Below are positions 31,085 through 38,544 of a DNA stretch of 38,544 bases, one piece after another. The stretch is from Acidobacteriota bacterium (lineage in GTDB: Bacteria > Acidobacteriota > B3-B38 > Guanabaribacteriales > JAGGZT01). The DNA lies in the NCBI GenBank assembly GCA_021161905.1, contig JAGGZT010000016.1, positions 1 through 38,544 on the forward strand. The letters are read 5' to 3'. Each line of letters begins with the position of its first letter. Within the stretch, counting starts at the first letter, position 1. Under the pieces are notes generated by a model that was not told where the DNA came from, did no database searches, and worked only from the letters and a program-made list of their open reading frames with translations. The position numbers were made by a program, and so were the translations under genes.

Positions 31085-31816
31085 TTAAAAGCGATAAGAA
31101 GCGCCAAAGTTGAGGGCGAGACCTCCCAGGTCGAACCTCTCAAAGCCAACGAAGTCGCTCGAGAGCTTTCCCTTGAGGTAGGTCTTCTTTATCTCGATAA
31201 TCACCCCAACCTGATTGGTTACTGGAATTTCCGCACCGGCAACGAGGTGGAAGCCGAGATCGGACCCAGGGGATTCAAAGGCGGTAGGCCAAATGGTCAT
31301 ATCGGTGAAGTCGATGTAGTCACCGACCTCCTCATAGCGCCAGAAGTAGATGCCGAAGCCAGCGCCAAGGTAGGGAATGACACTCATCCCCCTTTTTCTT
31401 CCCAAAGGTAATCCCTTGAAGGTGAAGGTTATAGGGATGATTCTTAAGGAAAGTTGCTGTTCGATGGGATTTCCCTCGGAGTCGACATAGTCTCGGTAGG
31501 AGGAGTAGTGGGTTGCTTGGTAATAGCCGAAGCCGAGGGCGAATTCCGCAAAGCGTCCCGCCATCGAGGAGAACTCCACCTCGAGGGAGAAATCGTTGAA
31601 ATCCGAGGGAGAGACGGTGAGGAGTTCGGAATTGTACTCCCAGAGATCGCTTTCTCCAGCAGGCATAAAGTAGCCCAGCTTTACAGTAATTGCATTTTTC
31701 ATCCCGAAGCGTGGGGGTCTTCTGTATCTCCTTATTTGGTGTTCCCTTGGGAATGCCGCTATGGCGATAGCGAAGAGGATGAGGAGGACAATTCCTATAT
31801 ATTTTTTCCCTTTCAT
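31085..31816 (-). CDS. Small outer-membrane beta-barrel protein, copy 2
   Basis: 243 aa; signal peptide at about 1-21 (YIGIVLLILFAIAIAAF). It matches copy 1 in blocks: FSSMAGRFAEFALGFGYYQ, TFTFKGLPLGRKRG..IPYLGAGFGIYF, and a final strand LGGLALNFGASYRF ending in Phe. The core between strands is quite different, so the two diverged after duplication. AAGGAGGTAAG precedes the ATG. A TATACT box (31845-31840, minus strand) sits 24 bases before it as a probable -10. It faces away from the sigma factor gene. Confidence 0.82.
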   Translation of the reverse strand: MKGKKYIGIVLLILFAIAIAAFPREHQIRRYRRPPRFGMKNAITVKLGYFMPAGESDLWEYNSELLTVSPSDFNDFSLEVEFSSMAGRFAEFALGFGYYQATHYSSYRDYVDSEGNPIEQQLSLRIIPITFTFKGLPLGRKRGMSVIPYLGAGFGIYFWRYEEVGDYIDFTDMTIWPTAFESPGSDLGFHLVAGAEIPVTNQVGVIIEIKKTYLKGKLSSDFVGFERFDLGGLALNFGASYRF

Positions 31817-31932
31817 TTTTCTTACCTCCTTCCTTACAGAGTATAAAGCAAATGGTATGCCACAAAGACATCTTTTGCAAGTTATTTATGAACCGCAAGT
31901 TAATTTTATGGAGGGTGGATAATGGGAGGTTT

Positions 31933-31973
31933 TGTCCTCAATAGAGGACACCGTTTGGTTTCTTATTTATACA
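31933..31973 (+). promoter_or_regulatory. Promoter P1 of the ECF sigma gene with overlapping operator
   Basis: TGTCCTC (31933-31939) and GAGGACA (31944-31950), seven of seven matched around AATA, form an operator-like inverted repeat. Its right arm is also the -35 AGGACA (31945-31950), followed by 17 nt and TATACA at 31968-31973. A dimeric regulator bound there would block the polymerase. Confidence 0.5.
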
Positions 31974-32006
31974 TCTTAGCCCTTAATTTTTATTGTTTTC
32001 TTTCGT

Positions 32007-32035
32007 TTAGGATTGCGGTAGGATGGAAATCCTAA
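32007..32035 (+). repeat. Inverted repeat in the sigma factor leader
   Basis: TTAGGATT (32007-32014) and AATCCTAA (32028-32035), eight of eight with a 13-nt loop. No T-run follows, so it is not a terminator; it could be an RNA hairpin or a second protein-binding site. Confidence 0.45.
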
Positions 32036-32065
32036 GGTGATAAATTTTCGTCTTTTCTTATTGTT

Positions 32066-32095
32066 TTGGCATCTAAATAATAGAAGACTTATAAT
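32066..32095 (+). promoter_or_regulatory. Promoter P2 of the ECF sigma gene
   Basis: TTGGCA (32066-32071), 18-nt spacer, TATAAT (32090-32095): five and six matches to the consensus. Transcription would start near 32102, only about four bases before the GTG at 32106. Confidence 0.6.
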
Positions 32096-32105
32096 CCGGA
32101 GATCG

Positions 32106-32702
32106 GTGGAAGAGCGGGACGAAGTTTTAGTAGATAGGTTCCTTTCTGGAGACGAGGCGAGCTTCAACCAGCTTTTAAGAAGGTGGGAGAAGCCGGTTTA
32201 TAACCTTGTCCTCCGCTTGCTTGGCGATGTTGAGGAGGCGAAGGATGTATGCCAGGAGGTGTTCCTTAAGGTTTACCAGAACCTTGGCCGGTTTAAGAAG
32301 AGGGCGAAGTTCTCCTCCTGGCTCTATCAGATCGCGATAAACCAGTCGAGAAGCCACCTCCGGAGAAGAAGGGGTAAAAGGTTCATCTCCTTAGAGACGC
32401 CGGAGGGGAAAAGGCTTGAGGAAGGTGATGGAAAAGGAACGGATTCCCTTCTTCCTCCTGAAGAGGAGGTTCAGCGGAAGGAGGTGGTTGCCTTGCTTAG
32501 AAAGGCGCTCGCTCTGCTTCCCGAGGAGCAGAAATTGGTGGTCCTCCTCAAGGAGTACCAGGGGCTTAAGTTTTCAGAGATCGCCGAGATCGTTGGCTGT
32601 CCCTTGAGTACGGTTAAGTCCCGCCTTTATCTTGGGCTTTCTAACTTGGCGGGGATCATTGCAAGTTTAAATGGGGGAGATAAAAAATCCCTTTTGCTAT
32701 AG
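32106..32702 (+). CDS. ECF-family RNA polymerase sigma factor
   Basis: 198 aa from GTG 32106 (GGAG four bases upstream). The open frame reaches back to a GTG at 32037, but the extra 23 aa are hydrophobic and not family-like. Region 2 is at about 12-80: LLRRWEKPVYNLVLRLLGDVE, then DVCQEVFLKVYQNL and FSSWLYQIAINQSRSHLRRR. A linker with charged residues follows, and region 4 is at about 130-185 with LPEEQKLVVLLKEYQG and FSEIAEIVGCPLSTVKSRL as the helix-turn-helix. It is followed 12 bases later by its zinc-finger anti-sigma gene. The upstream region holds two candidate promoters and an operator. Confidence 0.92.
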   Translation: MEERDEVLVDRFLSGDEASFNQLLRRWEKPVYNLVLRLLGDVEEAKDVCQEVFLKVYQNLGRFKKRAKFSSWLYQIAINQSRSHLRRRRGKRFISLETPEGKRLEEGDGKGTDSLLPPEEEVQRKEVVALLRKALALLPEEQKLVVLLKEYQGLKFSEIAEIVGCPLSTVKSRLYLGLSNLAGIIASLNGGDKKSLLL

Positions 32703-32714
32703 GGGGTTGGGGGT

Positions 32715-33410
32715 ATGATGAAGGATAAAGAGCATAAAGATTTCCAAAACGAGCTGATCGAATTCCTCTACGGTGAGCTCTCGCCCGAGAAGGAGAAGGA
32801 GTTAAAAGCTCATCTTGAGGAGTGTGCTTCCTGTCGCGATGCCCTTTCTCGCCTTTCCTCAGTTAGGGAGCTTCTTGGAAAGTGGGAGGATGTTGAGCCA
32901 CCATATCGCCTTATCTTCCTCGCGTCCTCGAAGGAGTCCTTTTTCTCCTCGGTTCGTTCCTTCTTTTCTCGGCTTTCCCCGGTAGTTAAAGGAGTGAGCG
33001 TTTCCTTTATTTTTCTTTTCGCTTTTCTCGTTGTCGCTTCACTCGTCAATCTCGAGGTGAGTTATGAGAAGGGTAAGTTTCACCTTTCGACCGCGCTCTT
33101 TCCCAAAGCCAAGATAAAAACGCTCACTCCTGCCGATCGTGAAGAGATCTATCAGGCGATAAGGGCGGCACAGGAGGAGACCTTGGCTACGGTGAATAAC
33201 CTTCTTCTCAAGCAGGATCAAGCGCAGAGGGAGGATCTTGCTCAAGCGTTCGATGAGCTACTTGATCAGATCGATGAAAGAAGGAGAGCTGATCTCGCCT
33301 ACTTTGGGGAAGGGCTGAGCTATCTCGATCAGCGCTCCTTGTTGAATTACCAGCGGACGAAGGAGCTTATGAAGTATGTCCTGAAAACCTCGGGTAAACC
33401 TCCCCGCTGA
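32715..33410 (+). CDS. Zinc-finger anti-sigma factor with one membrane helix
   Basis: 231 aa. The cytoplasmic N-terminus has the ZAS zinc motif H33-x3-C37-x2-C40 (AHLEECASC) within a region that starts ELIEFLYGELSPEKEKEL. TM helix at about 93-113. The periplasmic part is a charged, mostly helical tail (QREDLAQAFDELLDQIDERR) with no recognised sensor domain. It should hold the upstream ECF sigma factor at the membrane until an envelope signal releases it. Two adjacent ATG codons (32715, 32718) are possible starts. Its stop and the stop of the facing gene together make the palindrome TGATCA. Confidence 0.88.
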   Translation: MMKDKEHKDFQNELIEFLYGELSPEKEKELKAHLEECASCRDALSRLSSVRELLGKWEDVEPPYRLIFLASSKESFFSSVRSFFSRLSPVVKGVSVSFIFLFAFLVVASLVNLEVSYEKGKFHLSTALFPKAKIKTLTPADREEIYQAIRAAQEETLATVNNLLLKQDQAQREDLAQAFDELLDQIDERRRADLAYFGEGLSYLDQRSLLNYQRTKELMKYVLKTSGKPPR

Positions 33411-35492
33411 TCACTTCCTTCCCTTTCGGGCGAGCTCGAGGAAGTTGAAGGCGACCGCTATTCTCCTTTTGTCTTCGCTCATTCCAAGCTCTTTCGGGGA
33501 GGAGACCCATTTATAGGTGAAATCCACCCGGTTTATCCCATAATGGAATATCCCTTCCCCTAGATTAAATGCATAGTTATTAAACCCTTCAGCTAAGGTG
33601 ATAGGGGGTAATTTCTTCCCGTTCACGCTGATAAAGAGCATTTGCTTCGGCATTTTAGGATGGACGAAGGGAGCAGCGTTCACCACCATTTGTAGAGGTT
33701 CTCCCTTATCAAGGTAGAAGAATAAGGTTGATTTTTCTCCGCAAGACCAGCGGAAGGGGATCTTTCCGTCCCAGCGTTCTGGGTATGACCAGCCATCGCC
33801 GAGGAATATTCGGTCGTTCTTTCCGAAGTCTATCCGTGCTCTTCCAAAGCGTTTTCCCGGCTGTAGGAGCCAGTTTCCGAAGAGGAGATCACACCTTGCT
33901 GGTGAGAGCCCTGTCTTCAGGGAGAAATAAAGAGTTAACGGGAATGAGAAGGGGTAACCGATGAACCGATAGAGGAGACCGATCTTTCTTCCCGCGAGGA
34001 AGGAGAAGGAGACGGAGCTTTCCCGTGGGATCACAAAGGTGGCGAAGAGGGTGGCAAGGAGTATGTTCGAGAGCATAAAAAGAACGATGATGGTAAAGGC
34101 AATCTCGGTAGATCTCTTCCTGATAAACCTGATTAGAGCTTCGATAAAGGAAGCGAGGCCAATGGCGAAGAAGAGGGATGAACAGATAAATCGCCTGTCG
34201 CCGAAGGAGCCACCAGCCCACCAATTGGTGGCAGCGGAGTTCACCCAAAGCATTCCAAGGAAGGGAATGGCGAGGAGAAGGGTTAATTTTCTATCTCGGG
34301 GGTAAAAGAGGAAGATGCCAATCAAGGCGAGATATATAAGTGGTGTCCAGGAGAGGAGCCCATGCCGGGAGGAAAAGAGTACCTCGAGCACCCGGGGGGA
34401 CCCCCAACGGAGGAAGCTCCCGCCATAGGGGTTGCCGATATAAGGGACGCCGTAAATTATCTTCCACACGATCATCTGGGGGGAGGCCCCAAGGAGGAAA
34501 CCACCCAAAAAAATGAGATTTCCCCAAAAGAGCTTCTTGGTAGCGACAAACTCCCTTCTTTTGAGGTACTCAAAATAATAAAGAAGAGAATCGATAGCCG
34601 GGACGATCATAAAGAATCCGGTCTGGTAGCGGACCATCGTCATCAGACCACCAGCGATCCCCATAAGTAGCCAATTTTTGAAGCTCCGCCTCCCCCGTCC
34701 CCGATACCAGAGGTAGAGGAAGAGGGTTACCGCAAACAGGGAGCAGGCGTGGGGCATATGTGGCTGTCCTACCAGGTACCAGAATATCTGGGTGCCCAGG
34801 GTGAGGGCGAAGGCGGTGATGATAGCGGTCTTTTTCTCGAAGAAATCCTTCAGCACTTCGTAGATGAGAAGGATGCCGAAAAAGCCGTAGGTGAGGCTTC
34901 CTAAATGTACCCCCATGGCATAGGGATAGCTAAAACCGTCCAGAGGCACTACCGCCCCAAGAAGGGCGAGGAATTTAGCCACCCCCATTCCGAGGAGGAA
35001 GAAGGGGATCCAGAGGAAGGCGGGTCCAAAGGCATAGATGTTTCTCAGGTGTCCCGTTGGGGAGCGCCATTTGAGATAGGGTCTGTCAGCTATTCCGAAT
35101 ATCTGGTATTCGTTGTCGAAGTGAAGATCGTGATCAATGAACATTGAGCGAACATAAGAGTAGTAGTACATACCGTCGGCACCAATGTGCCCCCCAGTGG
35201 TAGTAGCGGTGATGGCGATGAGTACAGAGAAGAGGAGTATGAGGAGAAATATATTCCTATCCCGGATCCTAAAGAAGGAATGCTCCCCCCTTTTCCCGAA
35301 GAAGGCGCCCTTGGGGTTTAAGAAGATGATGAGGAGGAAAGCCGAGAGGACTAAGACAGTGAGGAAATAACATCGATAAAGGAAGGATAGCGATGGCACC
35401 TTTTCCAGGTAGGGACCGCCGAGGGTAGAAAATAGAAATAAACCGCCGATGATTAACAAACTGATCTTTATTACCAGAGAGAATCTCTTCAT
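33411..35492 (-). CDS. Polytopic glycosyltransferase-like membrane protein with C-terminal beta-rich domain
   Basis: 693 aa with about twelve TM helices up to residue 530 or so. The first large periplasmic loop begins near 100 with GGHIGADGMYYYSYVRSMFI and an acidic D120-H-D122 group, as in GT-C enzymes (ArnT/PMT/GT39-like), which use polyprenyl-phosphate sugars. The last 128 residues (566-693) are soluble, with VSSPKELGMSEDKRR and VNGK motifs, and match the C-terminus of the SGNH hydrolase encoded just upstream. GGGGAGGGGAAA precedes the ATG. Being last in the operon with a carbamoyltransferase and hydrolase, it likely acts in surface-glycan decoration. The precise sugar is unknown. Confidence 0.78.
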   Translation of the reverse strand: MKRFSLVIKISLLIIGGLFLFSTLGGPYLEKVPSLSFLYRCYFLTVLVLSAFLLIIFLNPKGAFFGKRGEHSFFRIRDRNIFLLILLFSVLIAITATTTGGHIGADGMYYYSYVRSMFIDHDLHFDNEYQIFGIADRPYLKWRSPTGHLRNIYAFGPAFLWIPFFLLGMGVAKFLALLGAVVPLDGFSYPYAMGVHLGSLTYGFFGILLIYEVLKDFFEKKTAIITAFALTLGTQIFWYLVGQPHMPHACSLFAVTLFLYLWYRGRGRRSFKNWLLMGIAGGLMTMVRYQTGFFMIVPAIDSLLYYFEYLKRREFVATKKLFWGNLIFLGGFLLGASPQMIVWKIIYGVPYIGNPYGGSFLRWGSPRVLEVLFSSRHGLLSWTPLIYLALIGIFLFYPRDRKLTLLLAIPFLGMLWVNSAATNWWAGGSFGDRRFICSSLFFAIGLASFIEALIRFIRKRSTEIAFTIIVLFMLSNILLATLFATFVIPRESSVSFSFLAGRKIGLLYRFIGYPFSFPLTLYFSLKTGLSPARCDLLFGNWLLQPGKRFGRARIDFGKNDRIFLGDGWSYPERWDGKIPFRWSCGEKSTLFFYLDKGEPLQMVVNAAPFVHPKMPKQMLFISVNGKKLPPITLAEGFNNYAFNLGEGIFHYGINRVDFTYKWVSSPKELGMSEDKRRIAVAFNFLELARKGRK

Positions 35493-35558
35493 TTTCCCCT
35501 CCCCAAGATGTAGCTTTCCCCTTAATGTTAGCCGAGTGAGGGCAAAGGTTCAACCAGC

Positions 35559-37073
35559 TTATCTTATTCCAATGGCGTCGAAGCAGACGGAAAGCTTCCG
35601 CGGGTCATCCCCCAACCCATTCTCCTTGGGTGAAGAGGAATAGGCATAATAGAAGGTAATGCTGTTAAACCCAGGACGGAGAAGCCCCGGCGTTAGAGGG
35701 AGGGTATAGTCCCTAAATCCCGGCTTAGAAACGAGAGTGATGTTTCCACTATATTTCCCATTTACGATAACGGTTATCTTCTGTCTTCTCCCCTTCTTAG
35801 GGAGGAAGGGATAGCACCTGAGGTGTAAGGTCCCCTTCTCCTTCGGCGAGTAAAGGAGGATGTGCGATTCCTCTCCCACCCCCCAGCGGAAGTTTACCCC
35901 AGCACCTCTTTCCTTGGCGGAGAGACCAGAGACGATAAAAAAGCCATCTTCTCCTCCGATGTCAACGGTTGTTGGTATTTTGTTTTTGGGAAGGCTGAGG
36001 ATATCCTTCCGTAAGAGGAATGTTTGGATCTCGTCGGCGATCAATCGGTGTATCTTCGCTTTTGGGTGGAAGTAATCGAGGAAGGGGTTTTCCCCGGTTC
36101 TCTTATGCCATGCTTTGAGTACCGGATAGAGATCGAGCACCTCTATATCAAATTCCTTGGCGAACCCTTCAATTATTTGCTGAGGTTTAATCGATAAATC
36201 GTCGTAATATATCTGGGCGAGACTGGGGATGAGGACGAAGACCAATTTAATTCCCCTATCCGCAGCCATCTTAGCCATCCCCTGCATTTCCTTTTTTGCT
36301 TCGCGGTATATGGGGTCGTTTGCATCGAGGGGGGCATAGAGCTTCTTTTCTGGAATAAAGGTTGCCTCTTTATTCCTTTCTCCTCTTCTTTCTGGTTTTC
36401 CTTTCCTAACTCGGGAGAGAAGAAATTGGAGGAATCTGCTCTTCCTCACTATAAATGGAGGGGGCTTCAGGTTTACCCCCTCTGAGTGGAGAGAATATAC
36501 CCTCTGCGAAGCGATGAAACCGTTACCGAAGTAATAGGAACGGGCACCGTCAAAGTCGTTGTCCATACAGATAGCAATTATGGCTACCTTCGGTTTTAGT
36601 ATAGGATAAAGGAGTTTAAGGAGCTCATAGTATTGGGTGAGGTTGTACCCGTTTATCCCGGCATTTATTACCTCGATGGGTAGTTCAAATGGGTTGTCGG
36701 AGAGCTTCTCCTCAAGCACCTTGGGGAAAGTATCCGAAATACTTACCCCCCAACCAAAGGTTATGGAGTCGCCTATAGTGATTATCCTTAAGCCAGAAAA
36801 TTCTTTTTTTATCTCGTATTCCCTATCCCGCAAGCCGAGCGAATTTATGTAAACCCGAATACCGTTTCCCATAAGGTAGCGGGAATTCGGCTTTAAGGTA
36901 TATCCCAGCCGCTTATTTTTGCTCTTTAGATAGATGAACCGGTCGATCTTTTTCCGAAGTTTTGGATGCCAGAAGAGCCTCGTCCCTATTTCTGCTAAAC
37001 CGAAGAAGAAAAGGATAGAGAAAAGGGTAAGGAGGCTTCCTATGATGAGTTCCTTGCGTTTCCCTTCCGCCAT
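35559..37073 (-). CDS. Membrane-anchored SGNH/GDSL hydrolase with C-terminal beta-rich domain
   Basis: 504 aa: an N-terminal TM helix (about 9-28), then an SGNH esterase/acyltransferase domain with GDSITFGWG at 101-109 (nucleophile S103), NAGINGYN at 138-145 (Gly and Asn blocks), and DYFHPKAK at 333-340 (D333, H336). A second, separate C-terminal domain (382-504) contains VNGK and YSSSPKENGLGDDPRK. The hydrolase part is of the kind that adds or removes O-acetyl groups on exported glycans (AlgJ/AlgX-like in general function). The C-terminal domain recurs in the next gene. It follows the 59-aa gene after 17 bases. Confidence 0.85.
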   Translation of the reverse strand: MAEGKRKELIIGSLLTLFSILFFFGLAEIGTRLFWHPKLRKKIDRFIYLKSKNKRLGYTLKPNSRYLMGNGIRVYINSLGLRDREYEIKKEFSGLRIITIGDSITFGWGVSISDTFPKVLEEKLSDNPFELPIEVINAGINGYNLTQYYELLKLLYPILKPKVAIIAICMDNDFDGARSYYFGNGFIASQRVYSLHSEGVNLKPPPFIVRKSRFLQFLLSRVRKGKPERRGERNKEATFIPEKKLYAPLDANDPIYREAKKEMQGMAKMAADRGIKLVFVLIPSLAQIYYDDLSIKPQQIIEGFAKEFDIEVLDLYPVLKAWHKRTGENPFLDYFHPKAKIHRLIADEIQTFLLRKDILSLPKNKIPTTVDIGGEDGFFIVSGLSAKERGAGVNFRWGVGEESHILLYSPKEKGTLHLRCYPFLPKKGRRQKITVIVNGKYSGNITLVSKPGFRDYTLPLTPGLLRPGFNSITFYYAYSSSPKENGLGDDPRKLSVCFDAIGIR

Positions 37074-37090
37074 TTCAAGATCGCAACAGA

Positions 37091-37270
37091 CTAAAATAGG
37101 GTGTAGATGAGTGGAGCAAGCGCCGAGCTCTCGGTAAAGATGATAAGAGCAGCGACGAGTAGCAACAGGATAATAATAGGAAGAAGCCAGAAGCGTTTCC
37201 GTTGCTTGAGGAAAGCCCAGAGCTCGGAGAGGGAGTATATCTTTCTTTTTATCCCCTTTATAATTCCCAT
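37091..37270 (-). CDS. DUF5989-family small membrane protein
   Basis: A 59-aa protein, below the size that automatic finders often keep. It reads MGIIKGIKRKIYSLSELW, then AFLKQRKRFWLLPIIILLLL, one TM helix (about 29-45) and the ending TESSALAPLIYTLF. The pattern K-x-x-S-E-L-W-x-F-L-x-x-R-K-x-F/W-W-L-x-P and the end S-x-x-A-P-F/L-I-Y-T-L-F are those of the DUF5989 family, found next to carbamoyltransferases and SGNH hydrolases. GAGAGGAGATT is right before the ATG. It starts nine bases after the carbamoyltransferase stop. Function unknown; probably a membrane partner of that pair. Confidence 0.85.
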   Translation of the reverse strand: MGIIKGIKRKIYSLSELWAFLKQRKRFWLLPIIILLLLVAALIIFTESSALAPLIYTLF

Positions 37271-37279
37271 AATCTCCTC

Positions 37280-38544
37280 TCAGTCAAGGGGGATTTCCTT
37301 CCGCCATTCCTCATAGGGAAGCGGAGGTACATCCCTTTTATCGATAATGAAATTCTCCATTACCAAATAGTCAAGCCCCGTTCTCCTGAGGCAGGAGTAA
37401 GCGTCGGAGGGGGTGCAAACTATCGGTTCTCCCCGAACATTGAGCGATGTATTAAGGATCACAGGGCATCCGGTCAGTCTCTTGAAGGCGGATATTAGTT
37501 TGAAGTAGCGAGGGTTATCCTCATAGCGTACTGTATGAAGTCTTGACGAGCCGTCGATGTGGGTTATTGCTGGAACCTCGGTGGGCTTTTTCACCTGGGC
37601 AGTAAGCAGCATAAACGGGCTTTCGCCCTCGATATCGAAGTAGTCAGAAGCATCATCTATAAGCACTGAAGGGGCAAAGGGACGGAACCATTCCCGGAAT
37701 TTCACCCTTTTGTTGAGTTTTTCCTTCATATCGGGATCACGGGGATCGGCTAAGATGCTTCTATTTCCCAGCGCCCGAGGACCAAACTCCATTCTTCCCT
37801 GAAACCAGGCGACGAGCTTACCATCGGCGAGTAGCTTAGCCGTTTCTTCGATAAGCTCATCATCAGCAAGTTCGCGGTAGGGTACCTTTTCCCTATCGAG
37901 AAAGTCCCTTATCTCCGCTCGGCTGAAGGCGGGTCCATAATAGGGGTGATGCCATGGCTTACTCCTTCCCTTTTTTAGGATTGAGCTGTAAACGAAAAGT
38001 GCTGCCCCCACTGCCCCGCCAGCGTCACCCGCCGCCGGCTGGATGAACAGCGATGAAAAGGGTGATTGACGGAGAATCCTGCCATTTGCCACGCAGTTCA
38101 ACGCCACCCCACCCGCCATACAGAGGTTGGGCAAACCCGTTTCCCGATGGAGGTGATCCACCATTTTTAGAAGGATGTCCTCGGTCACCTTCTGGATACT
38201 CGCGGCGATGTCCATATGTCGCTCCTCTAAGGGAGATTCCGGTTCCCTTGGTGGTGAGCCGAATAGCTCTTCAAACTGCTTCGATATCATCCTCAAGCCA
38301 TAGTCGTAGGCGAAATAGTGCATATCGAGTTTGAAGCTTCCGTCATCCCTAAGTTCGATCAGTTCCATTATCTTATCGTAGTAGCGTGGCTTACCATAAG
38401 GAGCGAGCCCCATTACTTTGTATTCAGCGGAGTTCACCTTGAAGCCAAGGTAATAAGTGAAGGCGGAATAAAGAAGACCGAGAGAATGGGGGAAGCGGAT
38501 CTCCTTTAATATTTCGATCTCCTCACCCCTCCCCACACCGTAGG
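37280..38544 (-). CDS. Carbamoyltransferase, NodU/CmcH family (5' partial)
   Basis: The gene continues past the right edge; the 418 aa after the first in-window GTG (38536) are its C-terminal two thirds, and the preceding codons Y-G fit the family pattern YGVGRG. Conserved blocks: FPHSLGLLYSAFTYYLGFK, YKVMGLAPYGKP, a LCMAGGVALNCVANGRIL block, QPAAGDAGGAVGAAL, GRMEFGPRALGNRSIL, EWFRPFAPSVL and LNTSLNVRGEPIVC. These are the TsaD/Kae1-like ATP-using domain and the C-terminal carbamoylating part of NodU, TobZ and CmcH. It adds a carbamoyl group to a sugar hydroxyl or similar acceptor, and is the first visible gene of the glycan operon. Confidence 0.92.
   Translation of the reverse strand, partial: YGVGRGEEIEILKEIRFPHSLGLLYSAFTYYLGFKVNSAEYKVMGLAPYGKPRYYDKIMELIELRDDGSFKLDMHYFAYDYGLRMISKQFEELFGSPPREPESPLEERHMDIAASIQKVTEDILLKMVDHLHRETGLPNLCMAGGVALNCVANGRILRQSPFSSLFIQPAAGDAGGAVGAALFVYSSILKKGRSKPWHHPYYGPAFSRAEIRDFLDREKVPYRELADDELIEETAKLLADGKLVAWFQGRMEFGPRALGNRSILADPRDPDMKEKLNKRVKFREWFRPFAPSVLIDDASDYFDIEGESPFMLLTAQVKKPTEVPAITHIDGSSRLHTVRYEDNPRYFKLISAFKRLTGCPVILNTSLNVRGEPIVCTPSDAYSCLRRTGLDYLVMENFIIDKRDVPPLPYEEWRKEIPLD

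Noticed and set aside
1-38544. CRISPR arrays, tRNA or rRNA genes, insertion sequences, phage or integrase genes
   Set aside because: I looked in all intergenic stretches and saw no regular direct repeats, cloverleaf with T-loop pattern, terminal inverted repeats or transposase motifs.

Overview
The window is about 38.5 kb of compact chromosomal DNA from a bacterium with an outer membrane. The evidence for that envelope is TonB/ExbB/ExbD genes, two small beta-barrel proteins ending in aromatic residues, an HtrA protease and MacA/MacB-like export genes. The protein style (TonB C-terminus, duplicated ExbD, RicT beside holB and tmk, an AmmeMemoRadiSam B protein, heavy use of AGG and ATA codons) fits an anaerobic, possibly thermophilic member of the Acidobacteriota/Aminicenantes neighbourhood. 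That placement is an inference. I see no rRNA, tRNA, CRISPR array, insertion sequence or phage gene.

Layout on the plus strand, 1-9694: the end of a peptide/nickel-type ABC importer operon (two ATPases, the first cut by the window edge); a four-gene operon of a Yip1-like membrane protein, a MacA-like adaptor, a LolD/MacB-type ATPase and an FtsX-type permease, closed by a strong terminator; then a good sigma70-type promoter, a 170-nt leader with strong and partly mutually exclusive RNA pairings, and exbB-exbD-exbD-tonB followed by a TPR lipoprotein-like or secreted protein. deoC follows after another terminator.

10452-19556 is on the minus strand. It holds a glycan operon (UbiA-type polyprenyl-phosphate phosphoribosyltransferase, coiled-coil protein, four GT4 glycosyltransferases in an A-B-B-A order of paralogues), a set of F0 ATP synthase genes only (atpZ, atpI, atpB, atpE) with a phosphatase-superfamily metalloenzyme behind atpE, and a small heat-shock protein. 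The c subunit carries the residues of a sodium-binding c ring.

19700-31816 is mixed housekeeping: an alpha/beta hydrolase whose nucleophile position is Glu, a small unknown protein, plsC, ogt, two unknown helical proteins, ricT-holB-tmk (the order seen near yaaT in Bacillus), an AmmeMemoRadiSam B protein, HtrA/DegP, a transaldolase, galU and two paralogous outer-membrane barrels.

31817-38544 holds an ECF sigma factor with a zinc-finger anti-sigma factor, behind a perfect operator-like inverted repeat. Opposite it is a surface-glycan operon: carbamoyltransferase (cut by the window edge), a 59-aa DUF5989-type protein, an SGNH hydrolase and a large polytopic glycosyltransferase-like protein. 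The last two share a C-terminal beta-rich domain that I cannot name, and I consider this the most interesting object in the window.
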